Source of the DNA: Isoetes taiwanensis
Taxonomy: Eukaryota; Streptophyta; Lycopodiopsida; Isoetales; Isoetaceae
Direction: 5' to 3'
DNA: 64,000 nt
Assembly: GCA_021234155.1 (NCBI GenBank)
Contig: JAJEKV010000065.1
Location: 6,032,807 to 6,096,806, forward strand
In this document: positions 24,215-34,592 of the stretch, piece by piece
Layout of the letters: each line of letters begins with the position of its first letter
How positions within the stretch are numbered: position 1 is the stretch's first letter
The notes under the pieces: generated by a model
Database searches by the model: none
Seen by the model: the letters and a program-made list of their open reading frames with translations, nothing else
Told to the model about the DNA's origin: nothing
Made by a program: the position numbers and the translations under genes

Positions 24215-24902
24215 GCCACACCAACGGCCCTGATCTGTGTCCAGAACCTTCTCCCATGTTTAAGCCTAGGTTACCATTTTGGTAAACATGATTAAGAAGA
24301 CAGCGTTATTTTTTTTCGTTTATCTTCTTCGTTCTGCAGGCTAGAAGAAGAGGAGCATTTGGTTTGGCCGATCCAGCGCTAAGCAGTTGGGTGGTTTTCT
24401 TCGACTGATTTAGGCTGAAATCCGGGCGCCGCGACTGGTCTGCCCAGTGCAGATCGATCGCCGAGTAACCGGGTGAAGATGTTCGTCTAGATCGATTCTA
24501 AAGGATTGGCGAGTTTTGCAAGCATTTGCTGCGTCAATTTCGTCTTCCTTTTGTTTGGATCCTCCATCTTTGCCCTAGTTTGGTTTTTCGCTGAGGCTCT
24601 TGCCTTCGTTCTCCATCCCCGTGTTTTGGGTTTGCTCGATTTTGTCCAAATCTTAAATCTTTCGGCTACTACCTTAATTGTTGGGCTTATCTAACAAATG
24701 CGAACAATATTATGTGGAAATTTTGCTGCTGAAGCCAATTTTGGAGTTTGATCGACATTTTCTTGCCGTCGTTCCTACTTTCTCTGGTTCTGCTATCAGA
24801 AAGTTTGCATTTTGTTGCCTTCGCTGCTGATGCCTGTTTGTCTGATTCACAAGCGGGTATTACATTGTAATTGCTTACAAAATATCACAAGACACTATTG
24901 AT

Positions 24903-24985
24903 GTAAGTTACCTGCTGGCCCATAATTTCTTTTAATCTTCTTGCGATTTACAGTCTATTAATATTTATATTGCTGGTTCTTGCAG
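24903..24985 (+). other. Predicted 5'UTR intron 1 of PI4K gamma
   Basis: The donor GTAAGT at 24903 and acceptor TTCTTGCAG ending at 24985 define an 83-bp intron in the leader. The sites fit plant consensus. The transcript start upstream is unknown, so the model is tentative. Confidence 0.4.
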
Positions 24986-25091
24986 TTTTTCCATCATTTT
25001 TTCAAACGTTATCCATTTTTCTGGAGCTGCTCCCCAAGATGCACCTGATCTGTGTGGAATGCTAGAAAGGCCTTGCTCACTAAGTTGTAAG

Positions 25092-25426
25092 GTGCGTGGA
25101 AGTCTTATATACATACTTCATGACGTATTTATGAGAGAACAGTCTTGCATGAGGAGGGTCTTTACATGACCAGGCTTTACGTGCTTCCTGTTGTTCGGAT
25201 CTAGTTTTAATGGATTGATAGATCTAATTTTTGTTCGACCGACGTTCCTTTGTCGGTGCTCTAGTTTAAAAACTGAGACTATAACGAAAGCTTCTAATGC
25301 TTTTGGTCAAGCTTTTATGTGCCGTATTGCTCAGTTGTCTGGGAGACTGTAGGCTATGCAATTCATTTTTTGAAGCAAGTTTATCTTGCCTTGTTTCATC
25401 TAATGAACCTCCCATCCCCATTACAG
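25092..25426 (+). other. Predicted 5'UTR intron 2 of PI4K gamma
   Basis: The donor AAG|GTGCGT at 25092 and acceptor CATTACAG ending at 25426 would leave a 24-base leader before the ATG at 25451. The exon between the two introns holds a short upstream ORF (25039-25065, eight codons). Confidence 0.45.
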
Positions 25427-25450
25427 GTTGTGATTTAAAACACACCAACA

Positions 25451-27292
25451 ATGTCTAGGACTTCCGTGCAAGTACAGAAGCCTCTGGCTATTCCTGATTT
25501 AACATATGGGGCTGGGGCGCTTGCTGTTCTTCGTGAGGTGGGTAGACGCCGAATTTTTGTACAAACAGACACTGGCAACGTGCTAGGACTTGAATTAGAT
25601 AGGTCTGAGACTGTCCAAGCATTAAAAAAGAAGGTGCAGGCTGTGCTCCATGTTCCCACAGAGCAGAGTGCACTCGTATTTGGTGACCATGTTATTGAGG
25701 ACGATTTGAGGGAAGTGAGAAATGACTCCCCTCTACTCTTAACTAGAGGCCTTCATAGAAGCTCCTCCAGTCCTTGTCTTTCTCCCACTAGTTTAGATTT
25801 TTCGGAAGATAATTGGAGCCAGCCGCTTGAAGTTGTTGCTGGTTCAGGCTGTTCTAAGATTAAGCCTTTAATAAATGAGTCCTTAGAAGCATTGGAAAAT
25901 GGCGTTGACCCTATTCTTGCATCTGGAGGACTTGGGGGGGCATATTATTTTAGAAACAGTGATGGTGAGAGTGTTGCCATTGTGAAACCAACAGACGAGG
26001 AGCCATTTGCACCAAATAATCCAAAGGGCTTTGTGGGTAAAGTTCTAGGTCAGCCTGGTTTAAAAAGGTCTATTCGTGTGGGAGAAACTGGCATCAGAGA
26101 GGTTGCTGCTTATCTTCTTGATCATGATCACTTTGCTGGAGTTCCACCGACAGCTTTGGTCAAAGCGGTTCATTCTGTATTCAATGTAAACAAGAATAAT
26201 GTTAACACGATCAGTGGAACATTTCAAGGTGATTGTCCTGCCAAACTTGCTTCGTTTCAGCAATTTGTGAAGCATGATTGTGATGCAAATGAGATTGGTC
26301 CCTCAAGATTCCCAGTGTCAGCAGTACATAAAATAGGAATTCTGGATATCAGGATCCTAAATACTGACAGGCATGCAGGAAACATACTTATACGGAAGTT
26401 CAAAGAGGATGGTCGTCCTGGTGTATACATGCCAGAGTCTGTTGAGCTGATTCCCATAGATCATGGCCTTTGCTTGCCAGAATTTCTGGAGGACCCTTAC
26501 TTTGAATGGTTGCACTGGCCACAAGCATCAATGCCTTTTTCAGAGGAAGAAGTGGCGTATATTGAAAATTTAGATCCTTATGAGGATGCAGAGCTTCTAC
26601 GCAAAGAACTTCCAATGCTTAGAGAGGGATCATTGAGGGTGCTGGTGCTCTGCACGTTATTCTTGAAGAAGGCTGTCCGAGCTGGACTTTCTCTTGGAAA
26701 TATAGGCTCAATGATGAGCAGGGAGCTAGATGAAGCTGAAAGTGAATTTGAGAAGATTTGCACCTTGGCAAAGCTGCAGGTTGATGAACATATTCTGGCA
26801 GAAGCTGATGAACTGGATGAACATGAAATCCATTTTCACCTGGACATGGACCAACAGGAGTCTCCCAAAAGGCACTTTGGTAAACCATGCCTCTCCCCCA
26901 GAGCGGCATTTTCTCGATGCTTTTCACTGCAAGATAGGCATTTGCTGGAGGAGGAAGTAAATGAGCAAGACACAACTGATGGCAAGTGTGCAATTGCAGA
27001 AAATGTACATTATGTGGGAATCCCAAGACACACAGACTACAAACATCATTGGACAAATCAGTCTCATTTAAGGAGGTTCATCACCATGCCTGCAACTCGT
27101 GGCAGTAGAAGATTGAGTAACGCGGAGGGCATAACAGGTGATGCAAAGCCTTTGATGCTTGCTGAAATGACTGAAGATGTATGGGGCCTGTTTGTTAGTT
27201 ATTTTGAGGATCAGTTAGAACTAGTGCTGGGAAGCTGCAAATCTGAGAATGTTACTCGTGTTCATAAGTTGGGAACCTCTTGCATGTTCTGA
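25451..27292 (+). CDS. Phosphatidylinositol 4-kinase gamma (type II) with ubiquitin-like domain
   Basis: A single uninterrupted exon of 613 codons encodes a plant type II PI4-kinase, the family that phosphorylates phosphatidylinositol at D4. Several Arabidopsis members are instead reported to act as protein kinases. Residues ~34-103 form a ubiquitin-like domain ('RRIFVQTDTGNVLGLELD' to 'SPLLLTRG'). A Ser-rich linker follows (102-118). The kinase domain covers ~155-430: a Gly-rich loop 'GGLGG' (159-163), the ATP-binding Lys in 'VAIVKP' (179), the catalytic 'DRHAGN' (306-311) and the metal-binding 'DHG' (337-339). All key residues are intact. A ~180-residue C-terminal tail is acidic, then basic. 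Length and domain order fit the family, which carries one or two ubiquitin-like repeats; here there is one. The ATG lies 24 bases after a good splice acceptor. A working gene is very likely; whether it uses lipid or protein substrates cannot be told from sequence. Confidence 0.95.
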   Translation: MSRTSVQVQKPLAIPDLTYGAGALAVLREVGRRRIFVQTDTGNVLGLELDRSETVQALKKKVQAVLHVPTEQSALVFGDHVIEDDLREVRNDSPLLLTRGLHRSSSSPCLSPTSLDFSEDNWSQPLEVVAGSGCSKIKPLINESLEALENGVDPILASGGLGGAYYFRNSDGESVAIVKPTDEEPFAPNNPKGFVGKVLGQPGLKRSIRVGETGIREVAAYLLDHDHFAGVPPTALVKAVHSVFNVNKNNVNTISGTFQGDCPAKLASFQQFVKHDCDANEIGPSRFPVSAVHKIGILDIRILNTDRHAGNILIRKFKEDGRPGVYMPESVELIPIDHGLCLPEFLEDPYFEWLHWPQASMPFSEEEVAYIENLDPYEDAELLRKELPMLREGSLRVLVLCTLFLKKAVRAGLSLGNIGSMMSRELDEAESEFEKICTLAKLQVDEHILAEADELDEHEIHFHLDMDQQESPKRHFGKPCLSPRAAFSRCFSLQDRHLLEEEVNEQDTTDGKCAIAENVHYVGIPRHTDYKHHWTNQSHLRRFITMPATRGSRRLSNAEGITGDAKPLMLAEMTEDVWGLFVSYFEDQLELVLGSCKSENVTRVHKLGTSCMF

Positions 27293-27606
27293 GAAGTGGA
27301 GAGGTTTTTTGAGTTTAGCTTGTAAATATGTTATGAGGCTTGTTGGTTCCGGAGCTCTTTCTCTTTCGAACTTTGCAGTTGAGGACTATGACTAATTACT
27401 ACAGTATGTAATGCAGTGATCTCTCAAAGTGACATGTATAGCTTGTATATGTAGCTAGCTACTGCACTGCTGAGCAATGTATGAATTGAACATCTGATCA
27501 TCTGATCTGACTTACTTTTGCTGGAGTTGTAAATATTCGTATTTGTAAACCGAATGCACCCTTTATTTGATAAAAGGCGTTTCTTAAAACGATGAATGTA
27601 ACCATG

Positions 27607-27612
27607 AATAAA
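27607..27612 (+). terminator. Possible polyadenylation signal for PI4K gamma
   Basis: An AATAAA hexamer lies about 315 bases after the stop codon. T-rich and TGTA-containing sequence lies upstream of it, as in plant 3'UTRs. No transcript evidence is available. Confidence 0.35.
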
Positions 27613-28492
27613 AAGAACAGACAGGCTGTAGAGGATAGGATGAACGTACAGATCCAGAGTCAATGGGCTTTTGTTTGCTTGTGGGGTGTAGGACCGCATT
27701 GTGGGCTGGCTTTTTGGATGTGCACGTGACGTGATAAGATAAGATCTAGCGTAGTCGGTTACAAGACTAGTTTCGAGTTCTTTTCGATGGGTTTTTTTTC
27801 TTCCCAATATGAAATCAGGAAATGCGTAGGATTATTTCCGTCGAGAAGAATGTGGGGGATGATTTTGTCAGTTAAAAAAAGATGGTATCGCATTTAGGAG
27901 GTACGATATTTTGGTCCCGACAAAAACAATTCCATTCTTTGGTTTTGCTCTTTTTTCTTCGGTAATGAATACTTAGTGAGAATTACTGCATTATTCTACT
28001 CGTTTTAAATCCCATAAATGTCCTCCCTCTGTGTACGGCGGTGCTTGCGGCGGTGCTGCTCAAGCTTTCTTTCGGAAGCATTTCTTCCCCAGGGTTTCTT
28101 AGCATAGGGTTTCTAGCAACGCCATGCCATAGCCGAGTTCTCACCAACATAGGGTTTTCGCATGGTTCTTAGCACATAACACAAGGTTTCAAGCGAATCT
28201 GCACCAACAAAGATCTGCACCAAAAGAGGTTTATCCATAGTCGTTGCCGACCGAGAACAAATAGGAACAAAAGAAAGCTTGTGATCATAGCGGCCATTTT
28301 TTTGCTATGCTATGAATCTGGTAGCTCCATTTTTTAGCACCGGGTTTCTTAGCACAGAGCAAGTCTTCTTTGCTTGCGATCTAGTCGACTATGCCTTCTA
28401 TACGCCTTCTATCCCTTCTATATTTTGTGTAGTGCCGCCATAGTAGGGAGATCTGATGCTCGCCATAGTCGGGAGATTTAAGATTAGAACTG
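27613..28492. other. No recognisable gene
   Basis: AT-rich intergenic DNA. Around 28080-28350 the phrases AGGGTTTCTTAGCA, TAGGGTTT and TTAGCAC recur several times in degenerate form. No CDS or RNA gene is supported. Confidence 0.4.
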
Positions 28493-28780
28493 CTGTTAAC
28501 TGGTCATATTCTCGCTAACAGTTCATTATGTAAGGGAAGTTCTTTGTCTTGGAATATTTCCTCAGGAATATTCCCTTGGTGGGCCGCCAAACTCAGCAGT
28601 GTTGCGGCTTCGCCGCATGGGCGTCGCCTCGTCTGGGGCTCCGCCTCGGGAAATTCCCTCTAGGAATTTCCTCAACTAGAACTTTTTCTATTATATAAGG
28701 AGGTGAGATGAATGAGATGAATGTTTCAACAAGAGTGATGTTGTACTGCTATATGTTCAAGAATACCAAGAGGTCATGGG
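28493..28780 (+). repeat. LTR-like or promoter-bearing repeat fragment
   Basis: The block starts TGTTAACTGG and holds two near-perfect inverted repeats: GGAATATT/AATATTCC (28551-28574) and GGAAATTCC/GGAATTTCC (28649-28671). Between them lies a GC-rich section with GCGGCTTCGCCGC and GGCTCCGCCTCGG. A TATA box (TATATAAGG, 28692-28700) follows. The GC-rich palindromic head plus TATA is reminiscent of a solo LTR or TRIM-type element. Its right edge and target duplication were not found. Confidence 0.35.
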
Positions 28781-29811
28781 ACCATACAATGAGCTCGTAC
28801 AACTATTACTATAAGGTAAAAGACCATTGCCTCCAAAGGCTTTTAAGGGAATTTTTTTTGCAATAATGATGATACTAGATAAGCAAATTGTGGTGACTAC
28901 CGAGAGTGGTGAGATTACTGAGGGCTCGACAATTAAAGACCACATTTAGAACCCTAAGCATCTAGAGGAAGTAAAGTATTATGTGCATGCCACATTGCCA
29001 ATGCCTTCAAGGTGGTCCTTTGGATCCTTTTGTTTTTTATTTTTACTTTCTTTTCTTGTTTCAAGCTTTTGTCTCGGGTTGGTTAGTTTGCAAGAAAAGG
29101 ACGATATTCTAGAGCAATAAATGTTTAAGTAAACAAAAATTTGAACCAATCTATAATTGGTTGAGACACGTGCATGAATGGTAAAAGGTTAGAATTCATG
29201 AACTAATAAAGTTTCGTTGGATAGAATGCATGAACTAATAAAGTTTTGTTGGATTGCTATTGTGTTTATGCTAATTATGTCTTGTTCTCATCAATCTAGA
29301 GGAAGGTTGTGGATGTCAAAATGGCTTGGAGGTTCAAATCCTCTTTAACTCTTATCTCTTTTGTCCTTATTTTTGTAAATCCTAAATGTGATGAGCACAT
29401 TGCATCAGTAAGCTTTTTTGAATTGTCAAGCCCTTGCTGTCAATCTTTGATTGTCCAACCAGGTCACACATGCGTGCTTTCTTGCTCTAAAGGCAAGATA
29501 AAGAGGCAAATAGTAGATGCTGGGTAATATGTATCACCTAACGAGATTAGAGATGTATTTTTATTTTTTTCGCATTGCTTAGATTGGTTCAAGTAATTTA
29601 AAATGTTTCAACTTCCAGCTGAGCTTTTTTGCATGCAATGACATCGTTGTTGGAGCAGAGTCTTCAATGGAACAATGGAACAAGGGCTACTAAGAAGGTA
29701 TTTGTTGCATATTTAAGAATTTGGTGCATCTATTTTAGTCCTGTTTTTACATTTTATTGGAGGCTGAGTTAGAAAATGTTTGCCGTCTACATTGCAGGTA
29801 TTCGTCTTCTA
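28781..29811. other. No recognisable gene
   Basis: A 25-bp phrase around GCATGAACTAATAAAG is duplicated at 29198 and 29231. A GGTTCAAATCC B-box-like word occurs at 29332, but no tRNA can be folded around it. Otherwise featureless. Confidence 0.4.
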
Positions 29812-29816
29812 CTTCC

Positions 29817-30019
29817 TATCAATAATTAGACATAGAATAGAGATATGTATTGATGGATATGGCAAGAATCAGCCCTTGCCGTGGCGTACAGAATAGAACA
29901 GTTATTTGGGTGTAGAACACCCGATTACATCAGACTCAGGAATTAGGGACGCGACCATTTGAGATGACGTGGATGCCATCCTGGAATTGCTGACTGGACT
30001 GTCATGCATATTCGTCACA
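29817..30019 (-). repeat. Copia 3' LTR
   Basis: 203 bp, starting TGTGACGAAT and ending TTGATA on the element's strand. It differs from the other LTR at 3 of 203 positions. It keeps two CpG sites that have become CpA and TpA in the 5' LTR. The last codons of the polyprotein frame run into it. Confidence 0.95.
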
Positions 30020-30598
30020 CTCCCACTTGCTTGCAGTCCAGTTGAATCTTCATTCCTGTAACCTGCATCCAGAACTCCAAGTGCTCTTCTGTGTTTCTCA
30101 AACTTCTCCTTGGCTAGAGGTTTAGTGAAAATGTCTGCTACCATGTCCTCCGTGCCAATAAACTGCAGAATGAGAACTTCTTCTTGTACTTGCTCTCTTA
30201 TAAAATGGTATTGAGTCTGAATGTGCTTTGTTCTTGCATGATATCTCGGGTTCTTTGTAAGTGCAATTGAACCTTGATTATCACTGTATATCATTGTTGG
30301 ATCTGCCACACTGTCATGATGCAATCCTTCCAAGAACCTTCTCAACCATATCGCTTCCTTGGCTGCATGAGTGGCTGCTACATATTCCGCTTCCGTGCTG
30401 GATAATGCCACCGCTGACTTGCTTCTTCGAACTCCATGAAATTGCAGCACTGCCAAGGTGGTAAACATAACCAGAAGTGGATCTTCTAGTATCCCAATCT
30501 CCCCGCCCAATCAAAGATCCGTGTATCCCCGCAAGTTTTGGTGACCCCGCTTGCTTCAAAACACAAGTTGAATTGGGTTGTTCCTTTCGATATCTCAT
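29902..30598 (-). pseudogene. Copia RNase H region
   Basis: The frame at 29902-30510 encodes the copia RNase H end: 'SAVALSSTEAEYVAA' with its Glu, then 'EAIWLRRFL', 'YSDNQGSIALTKNP' with an active-site Asp, and 'HARTKHIQ'. The upstream part (30510-30598) carries 'WDTRRSTSGYVY' in another frame, so a frameshift separates them. The coding sense is otherwise well kept, ending inside the 3' LTR. Confidence 0.85.
30020..30028 (-). other. Polypurine tract of the copia element
   Basis: AAGTGGGAG on the element's strand lies directly next to the 3' LTR, the position where plus-strand DNA synthesis is primed. Confidence 0.8.
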
Positions 30599-31817
30599 AA
30601 TTCGCTTGACACACTTCCAATGTCGCTCTCGTGATTGTCCATGAACTGTGACACTACTCCCACCGCATAAGCAAGATCAGGCCTAGTACATACCATCGAT
30701 AGATCAAACATCCAACCGCCACGGTATGGTACTTGCCGCATATGCTCATATTCTTCTCTCGCCTTAGGTGATTGCTCTCTTGACAATTTCATGCCCTGCC
30801 TCCATTGGTGTTGCTATTGGTTTACAATCTTCCATTCCAAAGCGAGACAAAATGTCTAGGATATAACGACTCGGTGACATCATAATCTTTCTACTCCCCT
30901 GCCTCGAAATCACTTGTATCCCCAAGCAATAATGTATATCACCTAAGTCTGTCATTTCAAACCGAAAGCATGCAAATGCAATTTGACTCAAGAAAGAGCA
31001 TGCAATTGATTGCTTAGAATAATGCAATCGCCGACATAAACCGCAACAATAACAAAACTCATTGATCCCTTTTGCCGCATTATAAACATTGCAATCGCTT
31101 CTATTTCTCTCAAATCCCAAGGATGTCAAATAGCCATCAATCAAACGATACCACATCCTCTGAGATTGCTTCAGCCATAAATTGCACCTGCTCACTTTTG
31201 CAAACTAGGCGTTCTGCTCCATGTTGCACATAGCCTTCAGGTTGAGTCATGTAAATATCTTCGTCTAACTCACCATTTAAGAAGGCCGTCTTGACGTCCA
31301 TCTGATGAACTTCAAGATCAAACACTGCTGCAAACTGAAGCAATGCACGAATGGAAATAAGTTTAACCACATGTGAGAATGTTTCTGTGAAATCCAAGCC
31401 TTCAACCTGTGTAAACCCGCAAGCAACCAGCCTTGCTTTGAACCGCTCAATGGAACCATCTGCTTTATATTTAACTTTAAATAGCCATTTGCAACTTACT
31501 GGTCGTCTTCCAACTGGCAACGGTTGCAAACTCCAAGTTCCATTTCGTTGAAGAGATTCAAACTCTGCATTCATGGCTGCTCTCCATTCTTGTGCATACG
31601 GTCCCGGCATAGCAGCTGCAAGAGTAGGTGGTTCTTCCACAATAGTACTTGCTGCCATAAGCATCTTGCGCTTCCTAGAATGGGATTGAGCTGCCGCCTC
31701 TTGTGATCTAGCAGTGGGTCTGCTAACACGGCCAGACTTAGTCATTGTAGGTGCAGATCTGAATCCTCCCCCATTCCATGGAGGTCGTTGAGGCTGAGTT
31801 CCCTCGTCAACTCCCAC
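30599..31817 (-). pseudogene. Copia reverse transcriptase region, broken
   Basis: The frame at 31137-31817 holds the RT start: 'WRAAMNAEFESLQRNGTW', 'KARLVACGFTQVEGLDF' and 'HQMDVKTAFLNGELDEDIYM' with the first catalytic Asp. A frameshift follows near 31170. The next piece (30764-31195) is itself shifted across the catalytic loop. Read in the correct frame, that loop is YVGD instead of the usual YVDD, so one catalytic Asp is lost. Further on 'FEMTDLGDIHYCLGIQV' is recognisable, then 'TRPDLAYAVGVVSQFM' after another shift. RT is inactive as it stands. Confidence 0.85.
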
Positions 31818-31849
31818 TTGCTGGAAATTAGATGGAAGACTTGGCTGAC

Positions 31850-32853
31850 CCTATAACACTGACCGTTGGGACCCAAAATCTGGCCCACTTGCATGCTCAT
31901 TTGGAAGGGAATCTGATAGAAGATTCAGAGGAAGCAACTCTTGATCTTCTTGCTCCGCCAGATCAGGCTCATCTTCTAGGATTACTGCATCAATGTCGGC
32001 TGGAACTGATGGAATTACAGCAGCCCCTATCAAAGTCCTTATATGTCAAATGCTCCCGCAAGACCACATCTCTGCTATGGAAGATTCGGTGATCATGAAT
32101 GCCATACAGCTTATAGCCTTTGATTCCTTCCGTATAACCCATGAACACAGAAACCATAGCCTTATAATCCATCTTCTTTCTCTTCTCCTTAGGAATGTGG
32201 GCATATGCTAAGCAGCCAAAGATCTTCATATCTCCAACATATGGCTTCTTCCCTGTCCACAATTCTTCTGGGGTCTTGCCATGAATGGAAGCTAAGACTC
32301 TATTGCGGATATAGGCTGCTGCAAGAATAGCTTGCCCCCAAAAGACTTGGGGTAAACCAGAATAGGCCAGCATGCACCTAGCAGCTTCTACTAATGTGCG
32401 ATTCATGCGCTCAGCTATGCCATTCTGCTCAGGTGTGTAAGGATTTGTAAACTGCTGCTGAATACCATGCTCTTGACAATAAGAGACAAACACGTCTGAT
32501 GCATACTCCCCTCCTCCATCAGTATGAAGCACTTTAAGTGAGCGGCCAGTTTCTACCCTCACTCTAGCATGATAGATCTTAAACATGGACAATGCTTCCG
32601 ATTTTCTAGCTATTAAGTAAACTGTTACTTTTCTAGAAAAATCATCAACGAAGGTAATGAAATACCTCTTATGGCCAAATGTCTCTATGGAGATGGGTCC
32701 GCATATATCACTGTGGACTCGCTCTAAAGCAGCAACTGCACGCTCACTCTGGCCTTTAGGAAATGTGCTCCTATGATGCTTGCCGAGAATGCATGCCTCA
32801 CAATGAGGTGACTTCTTGAAATTTGTGATTGTTACGCCCTCTATTAAGGCCTG
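31850..32853 (-). pseudogene. Copia integrase region
   Basis: The minus strand shows the HHCC end 'CEACILGKHHRSTFPKGQ' near 32800, a core with 'FVDDFSRKV' and 'VLHTDGGGEY', and 'TPEQNGIAERMNRTL', so all three DDE acidic residues are visible. The open frame 31990-32592 covers the core's second half and the start of the C-terminal part. Upstream, a frameshift near 32600 and a stop at 32854 cut it from the protease part. Downstream a Ser/Glu-rich linker degenerates toward RT. Confidence 0.85.
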
Positions 32854-33258
32854 TCACTGCATCTCCACAATTGCCTGATGATTCAAATGCCCTAGTCTCT
32901 TATGCCATAACTCCAGCTGCGCATTCTCTCCTTGAACCATCATCATTCTTGCTGATTCAACCTGCTGCTTTGGTATGACATGGGCATCCAGCTTATACAA
33001 AGAGGCATAGCGGACTCCTGAGGCCATAATCTGGTTGTCTTCTGATACTATTTGGCAACCATATTGCTGAAAGTTTACTGCATATCCCAAATCAGCCAAT
33101 GCTCCTACAGATAGCAAGGTTTTTGTAACTCCAGGCAGATACAAAACTTTCTGAATTGTGCGCATAACTCCATTTGCAAGAGAAACTTTCATACTGCCTA
33201 GTCCAAGAATAAGGTGCCCAAAATCGTCTCCCAACATGACCCTTCTTATACCTGGCAT
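32854..33258 (-). pseudogene. Copia protease remnant plus pre-integrase domain
   Basis: The frame contains the end of the retropepsin region ('LGLGSMKVSLANG', 'VLYLPGVTKTLLSVGALADL') followed by the GAG-pre-integrase segment ('ELWHKRLGHLNHQAIVEM'). The Asp-Ser-Gly active-site segment that should come just before it is absent. Only about 20 bases separate the gag stop from this frame, so a deletion has removed it. Confidence 0.8.
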
Positions 33259-33280
33259 GGGTTGAAGTTCCTGAAAGTAA

Positions 33281-34165
33281 TCATCTCTTCATGAAACTTC
33301 TCTCATCCTCAATCTCTACATTGAAGGCCTTCTCTTTGCCTTTGTCAGATCGAGTAGGGCATTCTCTTGCATAATGGCCAGGTTGCTTGCAGTGATTACA
33401 CACCCCTTTCCTCTTTCCCATGGCTGATTTTTGCGGAGGATTACCACTTAGAGATGCCCTCTTCTCCTGATGACTGCTGCTGCCACTACTACTGCCTCCA
33501 TTATTCTTGTTCACCTTAGCTCCTCTGCTCTCATTGCTTCGTTTAAAGGATTGCATTCTCTGTTTGGCAAACATTGCAATGGAAGATGTATCTCCTTCCT
33601 TTAATCTCCTTTCTTCTTCTAACAATGAGGCAATAATCTGATCCAGACTAAGGCCCTGAACAATCTGCATTGTGGTCACTACATGCCCATATGATGGAGG
33701 AAGACTATGAAAGAGAACTGCTTTGGCATCCTCCTCATCTACTGCAGCAGCAATTCCAACCAATTGGTGAAGTAATGATCTCAGTTTATTCACATGTTTT
33801 GCCAAATTCTCGCCTTCTGCCATACGCAGTTCAAAGAGCTGCTTCTTTAAGAGGACCTTGGAATGCTTGGCTTGAGCTCCAAATATTTTATCCAAGGTCT
33901 CCCAAACTTCTTTGGCACTTTTAGAGAAATCAGCATGATGAATTTGAGAGTCACTAAGGCCAAGACCGATAATTGCCATTGCTCTCCGATTCTTCAACTG
34001 CCATTTCACCAAGTCTGCTGCTTCATCGGGCTTCTTCTCAGATTCATCTACCACACCAAAAAGATCTTTCTCAATCAGGTGAAACTTCATTTTTACCTGC
34101 CAGGTATGGAAATTCTTCCCATTAAATTTCTCAATCACATACTTTCCCCCTGAGATTGATTCCAT
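33281..34165 (-). CDS. Copia Gag (capsid-nucleocapsid) protein
   Basis: An uninterrupted 294-codon frame starts at ATG 34165, just inside the PBS-side leader. It shows the UBN2/retrotran_gag fold signatures: 'FNGKNFHTWQVKMKFHL' near residue 14, 'AKEVWETLDKIFG' near 85, and 'LPPSYGHVVTTMQ' near 155. A basic, Ser-rich stretch follows, then one CCHC zinc knuckle ('CNHCKQPGHYAREC', about residues 256-269). Gag forms the virus-like particle and binds element RNA. Since pol is broken while gag is open, this copy could at most supply Gag or be mobilised in trans. Confidence 0.85.
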   Translation of the reverse strand: MESISGGKYVIEKFNGKNFHTWQVKMKFHLIEKDLFGVVDESEKKPDEAADLVKWQLKNRRAMAIIGLGLSDSQIHHADFSKSAKEVWETLDKIFGAQAKHSKVLLKKQLFELRMAEGENLAKHVNKLRSLLHQLVGIAAAVDEEDAKAVLFHSLPPSYGHVVTTMQIVQGLSLDQIIASLLEEERRLKEGDTSSIAMFAKQRMQSFKRSNESRGAKVNKNNGGSSSGSSSHQEKRASLSGNPPQKSAMGKRKGVCNHCKQPGHYARECPTRSDKGKEKAFNVEIEDERSFMKR

Positions 34166-34377
34166 CCTGATTCCATCCTGTTCTTCTGGAACTTGATCTT
34201 TTAATTGAATCTTAGTCTTTCAAACACGGATTTTCTTCTGATTCTCCGCCTTTTCTTCTTCCTAAGATTTCGTTGGTGCAGCCTCTGATTTACTCTGATA
34301 ATGGCCCTCTGAACCCTAAGAGCTTCTGTCAAATCCTTTTTCTGCTTCCTAGGCCCCATCTCTGTTCTCTACCATCT

Positions 34378-34389
34378 GCTCTGATACCA
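34378..34389 (-). other. Primer binding site (initiator tRNA-Met)
   Basis: TGGTATCAGAGC on the element's strand follows the 5' LTR with no gap. It is complementary to the 3' end of plant initiator tRNA-Met, the usual copia primer. Confidence 0.9.
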
Positions 34390-34592
34390 TATCAATAATT
34401 AGACATAGAATAGAGATATGTATTGATGGATATGGCAAGAATCAGCCCTTGCCGTGGCATACAGAATAGAACAGTTATTTGGGTGTAGAACACCCGATTA
34501 CATCAGACTCAGGAATTAGGGACGCGACCATTTGAGATGATATGGATGCCATCCTGGAATTGCTGACTGGACTGTCATGCATATTCGTCACA
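34390..34592 (-). repeat. Copia 5' LTR
   Basis: 203 bp, matching the LTR at 29817-30019 except at three bases that fall in two CpG sites (here CA and TA). Promoter and polyadenylation functions are expected, but no distinct TATA box could be assigned. Confidence 0.95.

Noticed and set aside
26619-27056. A 145-codon minus-strand ORF inside the kinase gene
   Set aside because: It is the antisense shadow of the well-conserved PI4K coding frame.
29325-29360. A tRNA gene or tRNA-derived SINE (GGTTCAAATCC)
   Set aside because: Only a T-arm-like word is present; no acceptor stem, D-arm or anticodon arm can be formed around it.
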